Below, in pieces: positions 8,735 through 17,619 of a stretch of DNA of 64,000 nt; within the stretch, counting starts at the first letter, position 1; each line of letters opens with the position of its first letter. Both the position numbers and the translations under genes were made by a program. Source of the stretch: Bacillus gobiensis. Its GTDB lineage: Bacteria; Bacillota; Bacilli; Bacillales; Bacillaceae. The notes beneath the pieces are model-generated. The model searched no databases. It was not told where the DNA came from and worked only from the letters and a program-made list of their open reading frames with translations. The DNA is taken from assembly GCF_001278705.1 (NCBI RefSeq), contig NZ_CP012600.1, positions 3,287,917-3,351,916 on the forward strand, written 5' to 3'.

Positions 8735-9505
8735 TTATTTTTGAAAAACGTATTCCCCATCGCCAATATTAATCGTTTTTCCTATTAAATGATTAGCCTC
8801 CGATTGAAAAATTACTTTAGAGAACTGATTCACATTTCCCTGTTTGAAAATAAAGGTCTGTTCTCCGATGCCAAGGGTTACAGAAGCAGCATCAGATTCT
8901 ACAACTGATAGTCCAAATAAAGCTTGCCAATGTAAAGCAGCAGAAACAGGGTCCGTAACATTGAAAACTGCTGACTGTATCTCGACATGACCAGCCGGAT
9001 GCGGTTGGATGATCCCTGAATCGTTCAAATTAGCCAGGCGATCAGCATCTGTGTCTTTCCACTGAATGACGAACGGGTAGACGAGCCCTTGAAAGTTCCC
9101 GTCTATCGTCATCATTTTCCATTCTATCAATCTTCCGTTAGTGTCCACGCGCTTCCCATCCATAATAGGGGACAGTTCCAAACCATGCGATCTCAATGAA
9201 GCCGCTATCGTTTGAATGTCATCGGTTCGAATCGCAACACGGCTCAACATTTCTTGTTCCGGTAAAGCGGCCACAGCATCTTTGACGACTAAATTGGGTA
9301 CATCTGCATTGATTGCTGTTTCTCGGTCTTCAACCCCTAAAAACTCAATATAGGTCAAACCAAAATAACTAAGTGCATTATAAGTGCCCCACTCTGTATG
9401 AGAACCTCCTTTGAACGCAGTCAGTCCATTTTCATTAAAGGTTTGAATGGCGTCATCCAGATCATTCACATAATGGACGATATGGTCCCATTGTACTGTT
9501 GTCAT
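8735..9505 (-). CDS. VOC-superfamily glyoxalase-like protein (Glyoxalase_3 type)
   Basis: The 256-aa protein has two VOC-like halves. The first begins QWDHIVHYVNDLDDA and includes the Glyoxalase_3 pattern of an aromatic/Gly segment followed by YIEFLGVEDRETA; the second half starts near residue 165. Members of this family are uncharacterised, mostly metal-dependent fold relatives of glyoxalase and dioxygenases. It is encoded in the same direction as, and 101 bp after, the metQ-like gene, so it may be the last cistron of the sulfur operon, but a separate promoter cannot be excluded. Function is unknown. Confidence 0.72.
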   Translation of the reverse strand: MTTVQWDHIVHYVNDLDDAIQTFNENGLTAFKGGSHTEWGTYNALSYFGLTYIEFLGVEDRETAINADVPNLVVKDAVAALPEQEMLSRVAIRTDDIQTIAASLRSHGLELSPIMDGKRVDTNGRLIEWKMMTIDGNFQGLVYPFVIQWKDTDADRLANLNDSGIIQPHPAGHVEIQSAVFNVTDPVSAALHWQALFGLSVVESDAASVTLGIGEQTFIFKQGNVNQFSKVIFQSEANHLIGKTINIGDGEYVFQK

Positions 9506-9606
9506 TGATTACCCTCTCCTAACTCCGTTGTCCGCTTAAGACACTTCGTTACAGTCCGGCAGCAATCTGCTGTTATTTAATTCATACATTGCAGTCCACT
9601 CACTTT

Positions 9607-10428
9607 CTATTTTTCAACCAGAATGAAACCATCATATTTATCTTCGGATTTAATATACTTTTCAAACTCTTCTGATTCGTATGCAGCTTTTAAATCTTTT
9701 GCCCACTGCGTATTTTCATCTTTTTTATTGATGGATACGATAATTCGATGCTGCTTCGGCGTATTTTCGATCTTCAGTGAATCGGTAATCTTTTTGCCCG
9801 AATTTGCAATATAGTTTCCATTTATGACACCGTAATCAACATCTTGAAGAGATACTAAGATTTGGGCCGGGTCCAATATTTTGAATGAGATTTTATATTT
9901 ATCCGGTTCTACACTACTAATATTAAAATCTGCTGTTCCCGCATCTTCTTTTACTTTTACCCAACCTAGATCTTCTAATATCCTGACGGCACGCTCTTGG
10001 TTCACTGGATCATTTGGAAGTGCAACTGTCGTACCATCTTTGACTTCATCGAGTGACTGATGCTTAGTGGAATGCAAACTTTGCGGAGCACTCGGAACAA
10101 AGGTAATACCTGTCATATCGGCGTCTATCTCTTTATTGATCGCCTCCATGTAAGCTGTGCTCTGGAATATGCTCGCGTCAATTGATCCATCCTTCATTGC
10201 CGGATTCACCTGCATGTTTTGAGAGAAGGTTTTAATATTTACTTTGTATCCTTTCTCTTCTAAAATCGGCAGAATTCCTTTACGAAATTGTTCTTCATAC
10301 GTCCCAACGCCAAATCCGATCGTAATATCTTTCTTTTCTTCAGCATTTTCACCTGAGCTTCCTTCTTGTCCACACCCTGCCAAAATGAATATAAGTCCAA
10401 CGAAAATAGTAAAAAATAATTTTTTCAT
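9607..10428 (-). CDS. metQ: MetQ/NlpA-family methionine-binding lipoprotein
   Basis: This is the substrate-binding lipoprotein of a D/L-methionine ABC importer. The 273-aa precursor has a lipoprotein signal peptide with lipobox ILAGC (Cys19), followed by an acidic linker and the NlpA domain (IGFGVGTYEEQFRKG, QSTAYMEA, ALPNDPVNQERA). Its start codon overlaps the stop codon of the preceding UROD-family gene by one base (TAATG on the minus strand), showing translational coupling. It works with metI and metN two and three genes upstream. The family also binds S-containing analogues, so given the odd neighbour the real ligand could be a methionine derivative. Confidence 0.88.
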   Translation of the reverse strand: MKKLFFTIFVGLIFILAGCGQEGSSGENAEEKKDITIGFGVGTYEEQFRKGILPILEEKGYKVNIKTFSQNMQVNPAMKDGSIDASIFQSTAYMEAINKEIDADMTGITFVPSAPQSLHSTKHQSLDEVKDGTTVALPNDPVNQERAVRILEDLGWVKVKEDAGTADFNISSVEPDKYKISFKILDPAQILVSLQDVDYGVINGNYIANSGKKITDSLKIENTPKQHRIIVSINKKDENTQWAKDLKAAYESEEFEKYIKSEDKYDGFILVEK

Positions 10429-11462
10429 TACATTGTCTCCTTTTCAACTATAAAATTTTTAAATTGCAGCAGCGCCTCGTCTGTTACATTGACTGGAATT
10501 GAACAATTTGGCGCTAAGCAAAAAGGTTTATCTGCCATTACTCTTAATGCTGATTCAGCCTGTTCTTGAATGCGGCTAATTTCATTTGTTGCAAATAAAG
10601 TATGGTCAACCCCTCCAATCTTTGTCGCTTTCAGGGAAGCATCCAAATCATGATTACCCATAGCCTTCGTGTCCCAGCTGATCCCCTCAATTTCATAATC
10701 GTTGAACCGTTCCGGATGGGAATAAGGACCGCACGTATGAAGGACACGCTTCCCATACCGTGCAGCATCAAGAACGATCGAGTCATACGGTCTGGAAAAC
10801 TCATTAAACGTTGCTTCGTCAAATAACCCGGGATGAGCAGTACCCGTAACTGCATAGAATATCCCATCAGTTCCGGCAGATCTTAGCTCCGTTATATAAT
10901 CCGCCAAAGTTAATGCGATCGCATGCAAAGCATGATGGACACCTGCTCGTTGTTCTGTTATCAATGTTTCAATTTGAACAGGCTTTTCGATTCCGAAAAT
11001 CGTCTCACTATTGAAATAAGCAGACTGGCCTGTCAAAAATAATAAGATGGACAACGGTGAAAAGATCGTCTGGATAAGAGGAGTATTCGGAAGTCCCTCT
11101 CGAATTTGTTTTACAGCCTGAAGCTGTTCTGCTAATGGAGCAGAATGCGCCGCCTTTTTTTCTTGGATATCCCATACACGTGAAGCAGCTGGGACTACTG
11201 TACTCGTTTGTTTAGGGAAAACAGATCTGTATTCTTGGAAATCGTACGTATTTCCCCATATTTCTGCTAAATACGCTGCCCTAGGATTGATTTTCACCCA
11301 ATCCCAATCGAATTTTTTTGTGAAGGCTACAGTCGTTTCCGCTAAGTCATCGGCTGTCTGTTCTTTGTCTATGAAATGACGCCAGCCGCTGACCATCGGC
11401 CTGTCTGCCAGTTCACCAGTAAGTATAGCATCAAATCGATCTTTCTTTGTCCATTCGCTCAT
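10428..11462 (-). CDS. UROD-superfamily zinc methyltransferase-like protein
   Basis: The 344-aa protein belongs to the uroporphyrinogen decarboxylase / MtaA / core-MetE superfamily. It is not an ordinary HemE: it retains a zinc ligand set like that of methylcobamide:coenzyme M methyltransferases, with His242 and Cys244 in VLHTCG and Cys320 in FCLAPNC. It sits between metI and metQ and is coupled to metQ by a stop/start overlap, so its substrate is likely a methylated or thiol sulfur compound brought in by this transporter. No corrinoid protein is visible nearby. Options are a homocysteine or other thiol methyltransferase, or a demethylase; the context is suggestive but does not prove either. 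Confidence 0.75.
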   Translation of the reverse strand: MSEWTKKDRFDAILTGELADRPMVSGWRHFIDKEQTADDLAETTVAFTKKFDWDWVKINPRAAYLAEIWGNTYDFQEYRSVFPKQTSTVVPAASRVWDIQEKKAAHSAPLAEQLQAVKQIREGLPNTPLIQTIFSPLSILLFLTGQSAYFNSETIFGIEKPVQIETLITEQRAGVHHALHAIALTLADYITELRSAGTDGIFYAVTGTAHPGLFDEATFNEFSRPYDSIVLDAARYGKRVLHTCGPYSHPERFNDYEIEGISWDTKAMGNHDLDASLKATKIGGVDHTLFATNEISRIQEQAESALRVMADKPFCLAPNCSIPVNVTDEALLQFKNFIVEKETM

Positions 11463-11501
11463 TCAAATACCCTCCATTTTCGCAAATATTATCGTCTGCT
11501 C

Positions 11502-12161
11502 TTAGTCTCGTCGGACTTTTCGCGCCAATAATGTTCCGGTTGATTGGATTCCTTGTACAAAAATAACTAATACAACAACGGTTGCAACTACGACGACCGT
11601 ATCGAACCGTTGATAACCATAGGAAATCGCCAAATCACCAACACCGCCGCCGCCAACGACTCCAGCCATCGCGGTGGCTCCAATCAAGCCAATCGTTGCC
11701 GTCGTTAATGATAAAATTAATGATCCGAATGCTTCCGGAAGCAAAAAATGCCAAATCACTTGAAAGGGTGTTGCCCCCATTGCTTCTGCTGCTTCCAAAA
11801 TTCCCGGATTCACTTCGAGCAAAGAGTTTTCGACTAAGCGTCCGATATATGGCGCGATATATATAATCAGCGGAACAATTGCCGCACTCGTTCCAATTGA
11901 TGTATTGACGATTAACCGAGTAAACGGAATAATTGCAACGAGCAGTATGATAAACGGCAATGAACGGACAATATTGATAATCGGATTTAAAATCGCATAA
12001 ATTCCTTGGTTTTGCAGTACGCCGCCTGGCCTTGTTACAACCAGCAATATTCCCAATGGAATCCCGATTAATGAACCGATCAATAATGACATCCCCACCA
12101 TAAACAGCGTCTCATTGATCGCCAGTAAAAACTGATCTAACGTAATCGTAGTTGACATCAT
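11502..12161 (-). CDS. metI: Methionine ABC transporter permease MetI
   Basis: This 219-aa integral membrane protein has five or so hydrophobic helices and the permease EAA-type cytoplasmic loop (EAAEAMGATPFQVIWHFLLPEA), listed here as EAAEAMGA and IWHFLLPEA. Length and sequence fit MetI. The start overlaps the end of metN by four bases (ATGA type), implying coupled translation. It forms the membrane channel for the MetQ-delivered ligand. Confidence 0.9.
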   Translation of the reverse strand: MMSTTITLDQFLLAINETLFMVGMSLLIGSLIGIPLGILLVVTRPGGVLQNQGIYAILNPIINIVRSLPFIILLVAIIPFTRLIVNTSIGTSAAIVPLIIYIAPYIGRLVENSLLEVNPGILEAAEAMGATPFQVIWHFLLPEAFGSLILSLTTATIGLIGATAMAGVVGGGGVGDLAISYGYQRFDTVVVVATVVVLVIFVQGIQSTGTLLARKVRRD

Positions 12162-13177
12162 GCTTCATCTACCTCCTCAATCATAACGCCTTGTTCTCTT
12201 AAAAATGACAAGGCTTGATCGACAGCTGAATCCTCTCCAATTAAATGGACCACCAAATTGCCAAGTGTTGTCCCCTGTATCTCCGTCGTGTTGGCAAATA
12301 AAATATTAACTTTGATGTTATAATTGCGAATCAATTCATAAATAATCGGTTCAGATGCACAATCACCGACAAACTCCAATTTATAAGGCTGCCTGTCTTC
12401 TTTTTCTAATGTCTTTTGTATACTGACAGGAATTCGATTGTGAATGACTGTCCGAACAAAATTCTCCGTCGTCGGATGCTTCGGATGTCCAAATACTTCC
12501 AGAACCGAACCCTGTTCAATAATCTCGCCCTCTTCCATGACCGCAACCCGATTGCATATTTTTTGAATGACAGCCATTTCGTGCGTGATAATCATGATCG
12601 TAATGTTGTACTCTTTATTAATTCTTTTCAATAATTGCAAGATGGAGCTTGTTGTCTGAGGGTCCAATGCAGATGTTGCTTCATCACACAAAAGAATGGA
12701 AGGGTTTGATGCAAGTGCTCTCGCAATCCCGACACGCTGCTTTTGGCCGCCTGACAATTCGTTGGGATAGCTGCCTGCTTTGTCACTTAACCCGACAAAC
12801 TCGAGAAGTTCATTCACTCGCTTTTTGATTTCTTGTTTACTCTTTTTCAACAAAACAAGTGGTAATGCCACATTGTCGTATACTTTTTTAGACTCCAACA
12901 AATTAAAATGCTGAAATATCATTCCGATTTGCTTTTTAGCTGCGCGTAATTGCTTCACGTTAAAGCTGTCTAACGCTTGTCCATCAACGAACACCTGACC
13001 CTTCGTCGGCCTTTCCAAGTAGTTCACCAGACGGATTAATGTGCTTTTGCCCGCCCCGCTGTAGCCAATAACACCGAATATATCTCCTTTTTCAACCTTT
13101 AAGTCGATCCCTTTTAGAGCCTCATTAGAGACCCCTTTGCGCTGATACGTTTTGTAGACATTTTTTAATTCAATCAT
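12158..13177 (-). CDS. metN: Methionine ABC transporter ATPase MetN with NIL domain
   Basis: The 339-aa protein contains a complete ABC ATPase: Walker A GYSGAGKST (about residues 38-46), signature LSGGQKQR, and Walker B ILLCDEATSALD. A C-terminal NIL (ACT-like) regulatory domain follows (about 265-335). In E. coli MetN this domain binds methionine and causes trans-inhibition of uptake. It is the first transporter gene of the operon, 53 bp after the gamma-lyase-type gene. A second complete MetNIQ set lies at 29281-31858. Confidence 0.92.
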   Translation of the reverse strand: MIELKNVYKTYQRKGVSNEALKGIDLKVEKGDIFGVIGYSGAGKSTLIRLVNYLERPTKGQVFVDGQALDSFNVKQLRAAKKQIGMIFQHFNLLESKKVYDNVALPLVLLKKSKQEIKKRVNELLEFVGLSDKAGSYPNELSGGQKQRVGIARALASNPSILLCDEATSALDPQTTSSILQLLKRINKEYNITIMIITHEMAVIQKICNRVAVMEEGEIIEQGSVLEVFGHPKHPTTENFVRTVIHNRIPVSIQKTLEKEDRQPYKLEFVGDCASEPIIYELIRNYNIKVNILFANTTEIQGTTLGNLVVHLIGEDSAVDQALSFLREQGVMIEEVDEA

Positions 13178-13230
13178 AGGCCCTTCCTCTCTTAATCTTT
13201 GTTTTCAGCCTCACAACTCCTGCATTTCAC

Positions 13231-14430
13231 TTAGCGCCCAGACACTGAGAATAAGCTGCTTAAAGCCTGGTCCAAATCTTTGATAATATCATTTGCGTCC
13301 TCCAGTCCGACTGAAAGGCGAATCAATCCGTCTGAGATGCCAAACTTGAGTCTCTCTTCCTTAGGTATGGCTGCGTGAGTCATTGATGCAGGATGCTGTA
13401 CTAATGTTTCCGGATCACCCAAGCTGAACGAGATCATAGCCAATTGTAAAGCGTTGATAAGTCTCTTCCCTTCAACAAGGCCTCCTTTCACTTCGAAAGA
13501 AATGATTCCACCCATTCCTAACATCTGTCTTTTTGCGAGCTCATGCTGCGGATGGGATTTCAGGCCCGGGTAATACACTTTTTCTACAAAAGGGTGTGAT
13601 TCCAGGAATTCAGCAATTTTTTGTGCACTGCTGCAATGTCTTTCAACTCGCAATCCCATGGTTTTTATTCCTCTCAGAATGAGAAATGATTCCCACGCAT
13701 TTAAATTCTGTCCTAAGTCTCCCATCAGTTTTTTTCGCATAAATTCAATCACGTCTTTTTTGCCGACCACGAATCCGGCGAGTACATCACCGTGTCCGTT
13801 AATATATTTCGTCGCACTATGAATGACAATATCAGCCCCGATGTCCAAAGGTTTTTGCAGACAAGGGCTCATAAACGTGTTATCAACAATTAATGGAAGC
13901 TGGTGCGCTTTGCATAGTTCCCCGATTATTTTGATATCGAGTACAGTTAGCCGAGGATTAGACGGTGTCTCAATGTAGACCGCTCTTGTGTTTGGTTTTA
14001 TGGCGCTTAGTAATGAAACGATTTCCGTACAGTCGACAAAGTCAACTTCAATACCAAACCTTGGGGCGAGTGACGTTAGGAAACTGTATGTTCCTCCATA
14101 AACATCCTTTGTCACAACGACATGGTCGCCATGTTTTAAAAAGCCCAATAATGCAATGGATATAGCAGCCATTCCACTGGCAACGCCGAGGGCAGCTTCT
14201 CCACCTTCCAATGCTGCAATTTTTCTTTCCAATACGTGTAATGTCGGATTCCCATATCGGCCGTAATACACTCCTTTTGCTCCATCCGACACGACTTCTG
14301 CCGCCGTTTCCGCATCTGGAAATGCATAAGCAACAGCCGGTACGACACTTTGAGAAATTGCTCTTGTCTCTGGATCGGGAAATTGGTTATCATGAATAAT
14401 TTTTGTGTCCATACTCCAGTCTTTTGTCAT
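13231..14430 (-). CDS. PLP-dependent Cys/Met metabolism enzyme (gamma-lyase type)
   Basis: This 399-aa member of the cystathionine gamma-synthase/gamma-lyase fold family has its PLP lysine, Lys208, in SATKYINGHGD. The tyrosine/arginine phosphate-binding segment (YYGRYGNPT) is present. True methionine gamma-lyases usually carry a Cys in a YGCT motif; here the motif is YGGT (residues 111-114), so cystathionine or homocysteine gamma-lyase activity is equally possible. Cotranscription with a GntR regulator and a methionine-type importer suggests catabolism of an imported sulfur amino acid to a thiol, ammonia and 2-oxobutyrate. The start has a good ribosome site overlapping the end of the regulator gene region. 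Confidence 0.85.
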   Translation of the reverse strand: MTKDWSMDTKIIHDNQFPDPETRAISQSVVPAVAYAFPDAETAAEVVSDGAKGVYYGRYGNPTLHVLERKIAALEGGEAALGVASGMAAISIALLGFLKHGDHVVVTKDVYGGTYSFLTSLAPRFGIEVDFVDCTEIVSLLSAIKPNTRAVYIETPSNPRLTVLDIKIIGELCKAHQLPLIVDNTFMSPCLQKPLDIGADIVIHSATKYINGHGDVLAGFVVGKKDVIEFMRKKLMGDLGQNLNAWESFLILRGIKTMGLRVERHCSSAQKIAEFLESHPFVEKVYYPGLKSHPQHELAKRQMLGMGGIISFEVKGGLVEGKRLINALQLAMISFSLGDPETLVQHPASMTHAAIPKEERLKFGISDGLIRLSVGLEDANDIIKDLDQALSSLFSVSGR

Positions 14431-14438
14431 CGTGAGAA

Positions 14439-15128
14439 TCAGCCCTTTCTATCACTTTCTATTTCTTCAATCCTTTGAATCGAGGTTGATAGACTCCTTA
14501 AAATATGTACCTGCATCGCTTTTTCCGCAGCATCCGGATTTTTCTCTGCAATTTTTTGTAAGATAAGACTGTGTTCCTCATCGGCTTTTACGTCCCAATC
14601 ACCATACTTTGAAACGAACCGGCAGTACCGGAGTGCATGATCCTTTAAAATATTCAATATTTTTTCGAACGTTTTAAGACCACTCATTTCGGATAAATAG
14701 TCATGAAACTCAAATCCATACGAGACAAAGTCCTGCCTATGGCCTAATTTAAAAGATTGCCTCAGTTTCTCCAGCATTGCTGTTAAATGTTGAATATCCT
14801 CTTCTTTTGCATTTATTGCAGCCTCCCTTGCAATGAACCCTTCCAGCATACTCCGAATCTGAAATATCTCTTTTACTTCTTGCTTGGTAACTGAAGCGAC
14901 TTTCAATCTTCCATTTCGCTGCCGAATCAAAAATTCTTCTATCTCCAGCCTCTGTATTGCTTCCCGTAATGGAGTCCGGCTGATTTCCAACAACGCCGCC
15001 AGATTTTCTTCCCTCACAATTTGATCAGGTTCCAAATCGCCGCAGATGATTTTTTGCTTGAGTTCTAAATAAGCATAGTCTTTTGACATTCTGCGAGCCC
15101 GGGTGTCAAAACGGTTCATTTTGCACAT
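14439..15128 (-). CDS. GntR-family (FCD subfamily) regulator of the sulfur operon
   Basis: The 229-aa regulator has an N-terminal winged helix (LAALLEISRTPLREAIQRLE, about residues 44-63) and an all-helical FCD effector domain (about 85-220) with the metal-binding His/Asp pattern of the subfamily. Alternative starts exist at Met4 and Met14; the latter would still keep the whole HTH. It is the first gene of the leftward operon, nine bases from the gamma-lyase gene. A perfect palindrome 45 bp upstream of the start fits its operator, so autoregulation of the whole operon is likely. The ligand is probably a sulfur amino acid or its keto acid, by inference. Confidence 0.85.
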   Translation of the reverse strand: MCKMNRFDTRARRMSKDYAYLELKQKIICGDLEPDQIVREENLAALLEISRTPLREAIQRLEIEEFLIRQRNGRLKVASVTKQEVKEIFQIRSMLEGFIAREAAINAKEEDIQHLTAMLEKLRQSFKLGHRQDFVSYGFEFHDYLSEMSGLKTFEKILNILKDHALRYCRFVSKYGDWDVKADEEHSLILQKIAEKNPDAAEKAMQVHILRSLSTSIQRIEEIESDRKG

Positions 15129-15172
15129 CTCCTCGTAAACGATTCATGTAAATGGCTTTTCTGTATAAGCGT

Positions 15173-15190
15173 ATAATTGTATACAATTAT
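15173..15190. promoter_or_regulatory. Perfect 18-bp palindrome, FCD-type GntR operator
   Basis: ATAATTGTATACAATTAT is a perfect inverted repeat. Its TTGTATACAA core is typical of sites bound by FCD-subfamily GntR proteins. It lies directly upstream of the GntR gene. Confidence 0.75.
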
Positions 15191-15200
15191 TTTTTGTAAT

Positions 15201-15233
15201 AGAAAGACTCATTACTTTTTGATGAGTCTTTCT
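15201..15233. terminator. Perfect 12-bp hairpin upstream of the GntR operon
   Basis: AGAAAGACTCAT and ATGAGTCTTTCT pair perfectly around a 9-nt loop. Neither flank has a strong U-tract. It may be a backup terminator for leftward readthrough from the hydrolase pseudogene. Confidence 0.45.
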
Positions 15234-15370
15234 ATTGCATATGATCCAATCATTTCAGCTTTCTTTTGAAACATTTCAAATTTTTCTGAATATTTTATGT
15301 AAAAATATTATATTTCCTTACAACTTTTAAAGTCAATGGTAATTGTTAGAAACATCATACTTTTTATCGC

Positions 15371-15401
15371 AAAAAAATCCCCCTTTGGAAAACCAAAGGG
15401 G
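15371..15401 (-). terminator. Terminator of the CocE/NonD hydrolase gene
   Basis: A CCCCTTTGG / CCAAAGGGG stem with a TTTT loop is followed on the minus strand by seven T residues. It lies just past the hydrolase stop codon. Confidence 0.85.
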
Positions 15402-15423
15402 AAATAAAATTAAATCAGGATCC

Positions 15424-17471
15424 CTACATATGATCGCGGGGAATTTCAGCATTCCATGTCTTCGTAAAGATCTGTTTGTCTGATTCAAATGCTGTGACTG
15501 TGTTCTCAAGATAGAAATTTGTTGCATCGGCTGACATCGTACTGACATTTTCCAGTCTTGTCTGCCAATCTTCTCTACCTATATGCAACGTCCATTCACA
15601 GCGAACTTTTGCAGAGAGAGGATCGCCTTCTTCAATTGTATAAATGTTTCGGTTAGTGCTGCCATATTCGAGACCATTTTGCAAAAGCTTGCGCGATCCT
15701 TCATCAGAAAAGTCTTCTAAGGTCCACACCCCTTGAACGACATCATGCTTAACCTCTCGTGTACGGCTTTCCGTCCGAAGGATTTCCCGATCAGCTACTT
15801 TAGCAGTTTCCGGTACACCAAAGTCAGGCAGCTCATCATCTGCAGCTTGAGGCGGACGCACCGGAAGCTTGAGATTAGTCTTTTCACCCGGGAATACATT
15901 TAGAGTGACTGGCTCCGGGGATGGCCATGCTTGCGGCCAGAAGGTTGGTGACAGTGCGACCTGCCATCTGTGTCCAGCTGGAAGTACGTGACCAATGACA
16001 TTAAGCTTTACATTCACCGTATACTTCTCTCCAGGAACCAGCGGCTCTGGGAATTCATGACTGTCTCGATGCGTCAGATTAAGCATTCCCCAGGTTACCA
16101 TTGTCGATGATCCGTCTGGCGCCACGTCACACAGGCGTACAGCAAGCAAAGCGTTCGGGCGGTCAGAAGTCAACTCAACCGTGACCTCAGGATGGCCAAG
16201 AATCTCCATTGGGGCTTCCAGCGGCTCCGATGTAAAGCAGACTGACAATCCATTTTCCAGACGTTGGTCTGCGGGTAAATCACCAGGCTGGCCAAACGGA
16301 CAGAAGACACCGGCATAATGACCGTAACCCTACATTCCTGTAACCATAATTGCTTGCTCTTCTTCCGGTGCTTTCACCAGCTTTTGTTCCGCAAGATAAT
16401 AATGCTCAGGGGTAACATTTGGCGAAGGCCATTGCGATTCAGCTACCCAACGTCCCGGACGTTCAGGATATTCCGTATGCGGCGGCACGCTGTCCTGCAT
16501 CCATGCCCTTAGCATCGGCTCATCCATAATACCGGTGTCGTTCCCTTTCAGCCAGTGATCCCACCAGCGCAGGCATTCCTGGAGAAAACCGATCGACGGC
16601 CCGGGAACGGCAACCTCCGGATATTCGTGCGCCCAGGACCGATCAGTCCTTTACGCGGTCCTGACAGTCCCTCAAGCAGGCGCGGGATCGCATTTGTATA
16701 CCCATCAGCCCAGCCGCCGACAGCAAATATCGGGATGTTAATATCAGAGTAGTCCTCGCACACAGATCCATGCTTCCAATAGTCATCACGGCGTTGGTGT
16801 CTCACCCATTCCTCCACAAACGGAGGTGTTTTTTCGAGTCGCTCGAGCCAGTTTGAGCGCCACTCTTCTCCCACAATGCGCGGATCTTGCGGCCTTGCGT
16901 TGTACGCCAGCATTGTTGAAGCCCACCATAGCATGTCTGATGACAGCATACAGCCGCCTTTATAGTGAACATCATCCGCATAACGGTCGTCGGTTGAACA
17001 GAGAGTAATGACCGCTTTTAGCTGAGGAGGACGGCGTGCAGCCACTTGCAACCCGTTGAAACCTCCCCAGGATTTGCCGATCATGCCTACATCCCCTGTG
17101 GACCAAGGCTGCGCCGCAATCCAGTTTAATACCTCTATAGCATCATCCTGCTCCTGCGGCAAGTATTCATCATACATAATTCCTTCCGAATCACCGCTTC
17201 CGCGAATATCGACGCGAATGCTTGCATAGCCATGTCCGGCAAAGTAAGGATGGCGGATGGAATCTCGCAATGCCGTAAAGTCATCTTTACGATATGGGAT
17301 ATATTCCAAGATAGCGGGCACCGGATTCTCCTCTGCGTCCTCCGGCAGCCAAATCCGGGCAGAAAGCCGAGTCCCGTCCGACATTGGAATCCAAACATGC
17401 TCTATCTCACTTACTTTGCGCGGAAATTCTTTCTTAATAGATAGGTTAGAGTCTCGTACGTTAAAAACCAT
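15424..17471 (-). pseudogene. CocE/NonD-family acyl hydrolase, frameshift plus internal stop
   Basis: Three fragments reconstitute one alpha/beta hydrolase of the X-Pro dipeptidyl-peptidase (CocE/NonD) family, about 682 residues. The N-terminal part keeps the nucleophile elbow GKSWGG and the VRIDRG-like loop (VDIRGSGDSEG). Near 16640 a one-base deletion changes frame: GLIGPGRTN is read instead of GLIGPWAHEYP, which carries the expected catalytic His. A second lesion is an in-frame TAG at 16330-16332, between MVTGM and GYGHYAGVF. The C-terminal jelly-roll (XPD C domain) is otherwise intact. Two independent lesions argue for a real pseudogene. A TetR gene diverges from it and a good terminator still follows. 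Confidence 0.9.
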
Positions 17472-17500
17472 TCATTTACCTCCTACGTTAATTTATATTG

Positions 17501-17514
17501 ATAATCATGATTAT
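17501..17514. promoter_or_regulatory. Palindromic site in the TetR/hydrolase intergenic region
   Basis: ATAATCATGATTAT is a perfect 14-bp palindrome, with a further partial copy (ATTATGATTATAT) about 20 bp to the right. It is placed as expected for a TetR operator controlling both divergent genes. Confidence 0.5.
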
Positions 17515-17619
17515 ATTTTTTATTATGATTATATTAACACACCCTTTTTGCTGATGTAAATTAACCAACTTTAAATGGTAAACTAATAAGACACGTGAAT
17601 AGATGTGAGGAGAATGACG

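Noticed and set aside
10428..11462. HemE (uroporphyrinogen decarboxylase)
   Set aside because: HemE signature loops are not evident, the zinc ligand pattern is that of methyltransferases, and the operon is for sulfur uptake rather than heme synthesis.
13231..14430. Firm call as methionine gamma-lyase
   Set aside because: The usual active-site Cys in YGCT is Gly here, so only the broader Cys/Met PLP family is claimed.
15333..15548. 71-codon minus-strand frame
   Set aside because: Overlaps the hydrolase 3' end and its terminator in another frame.
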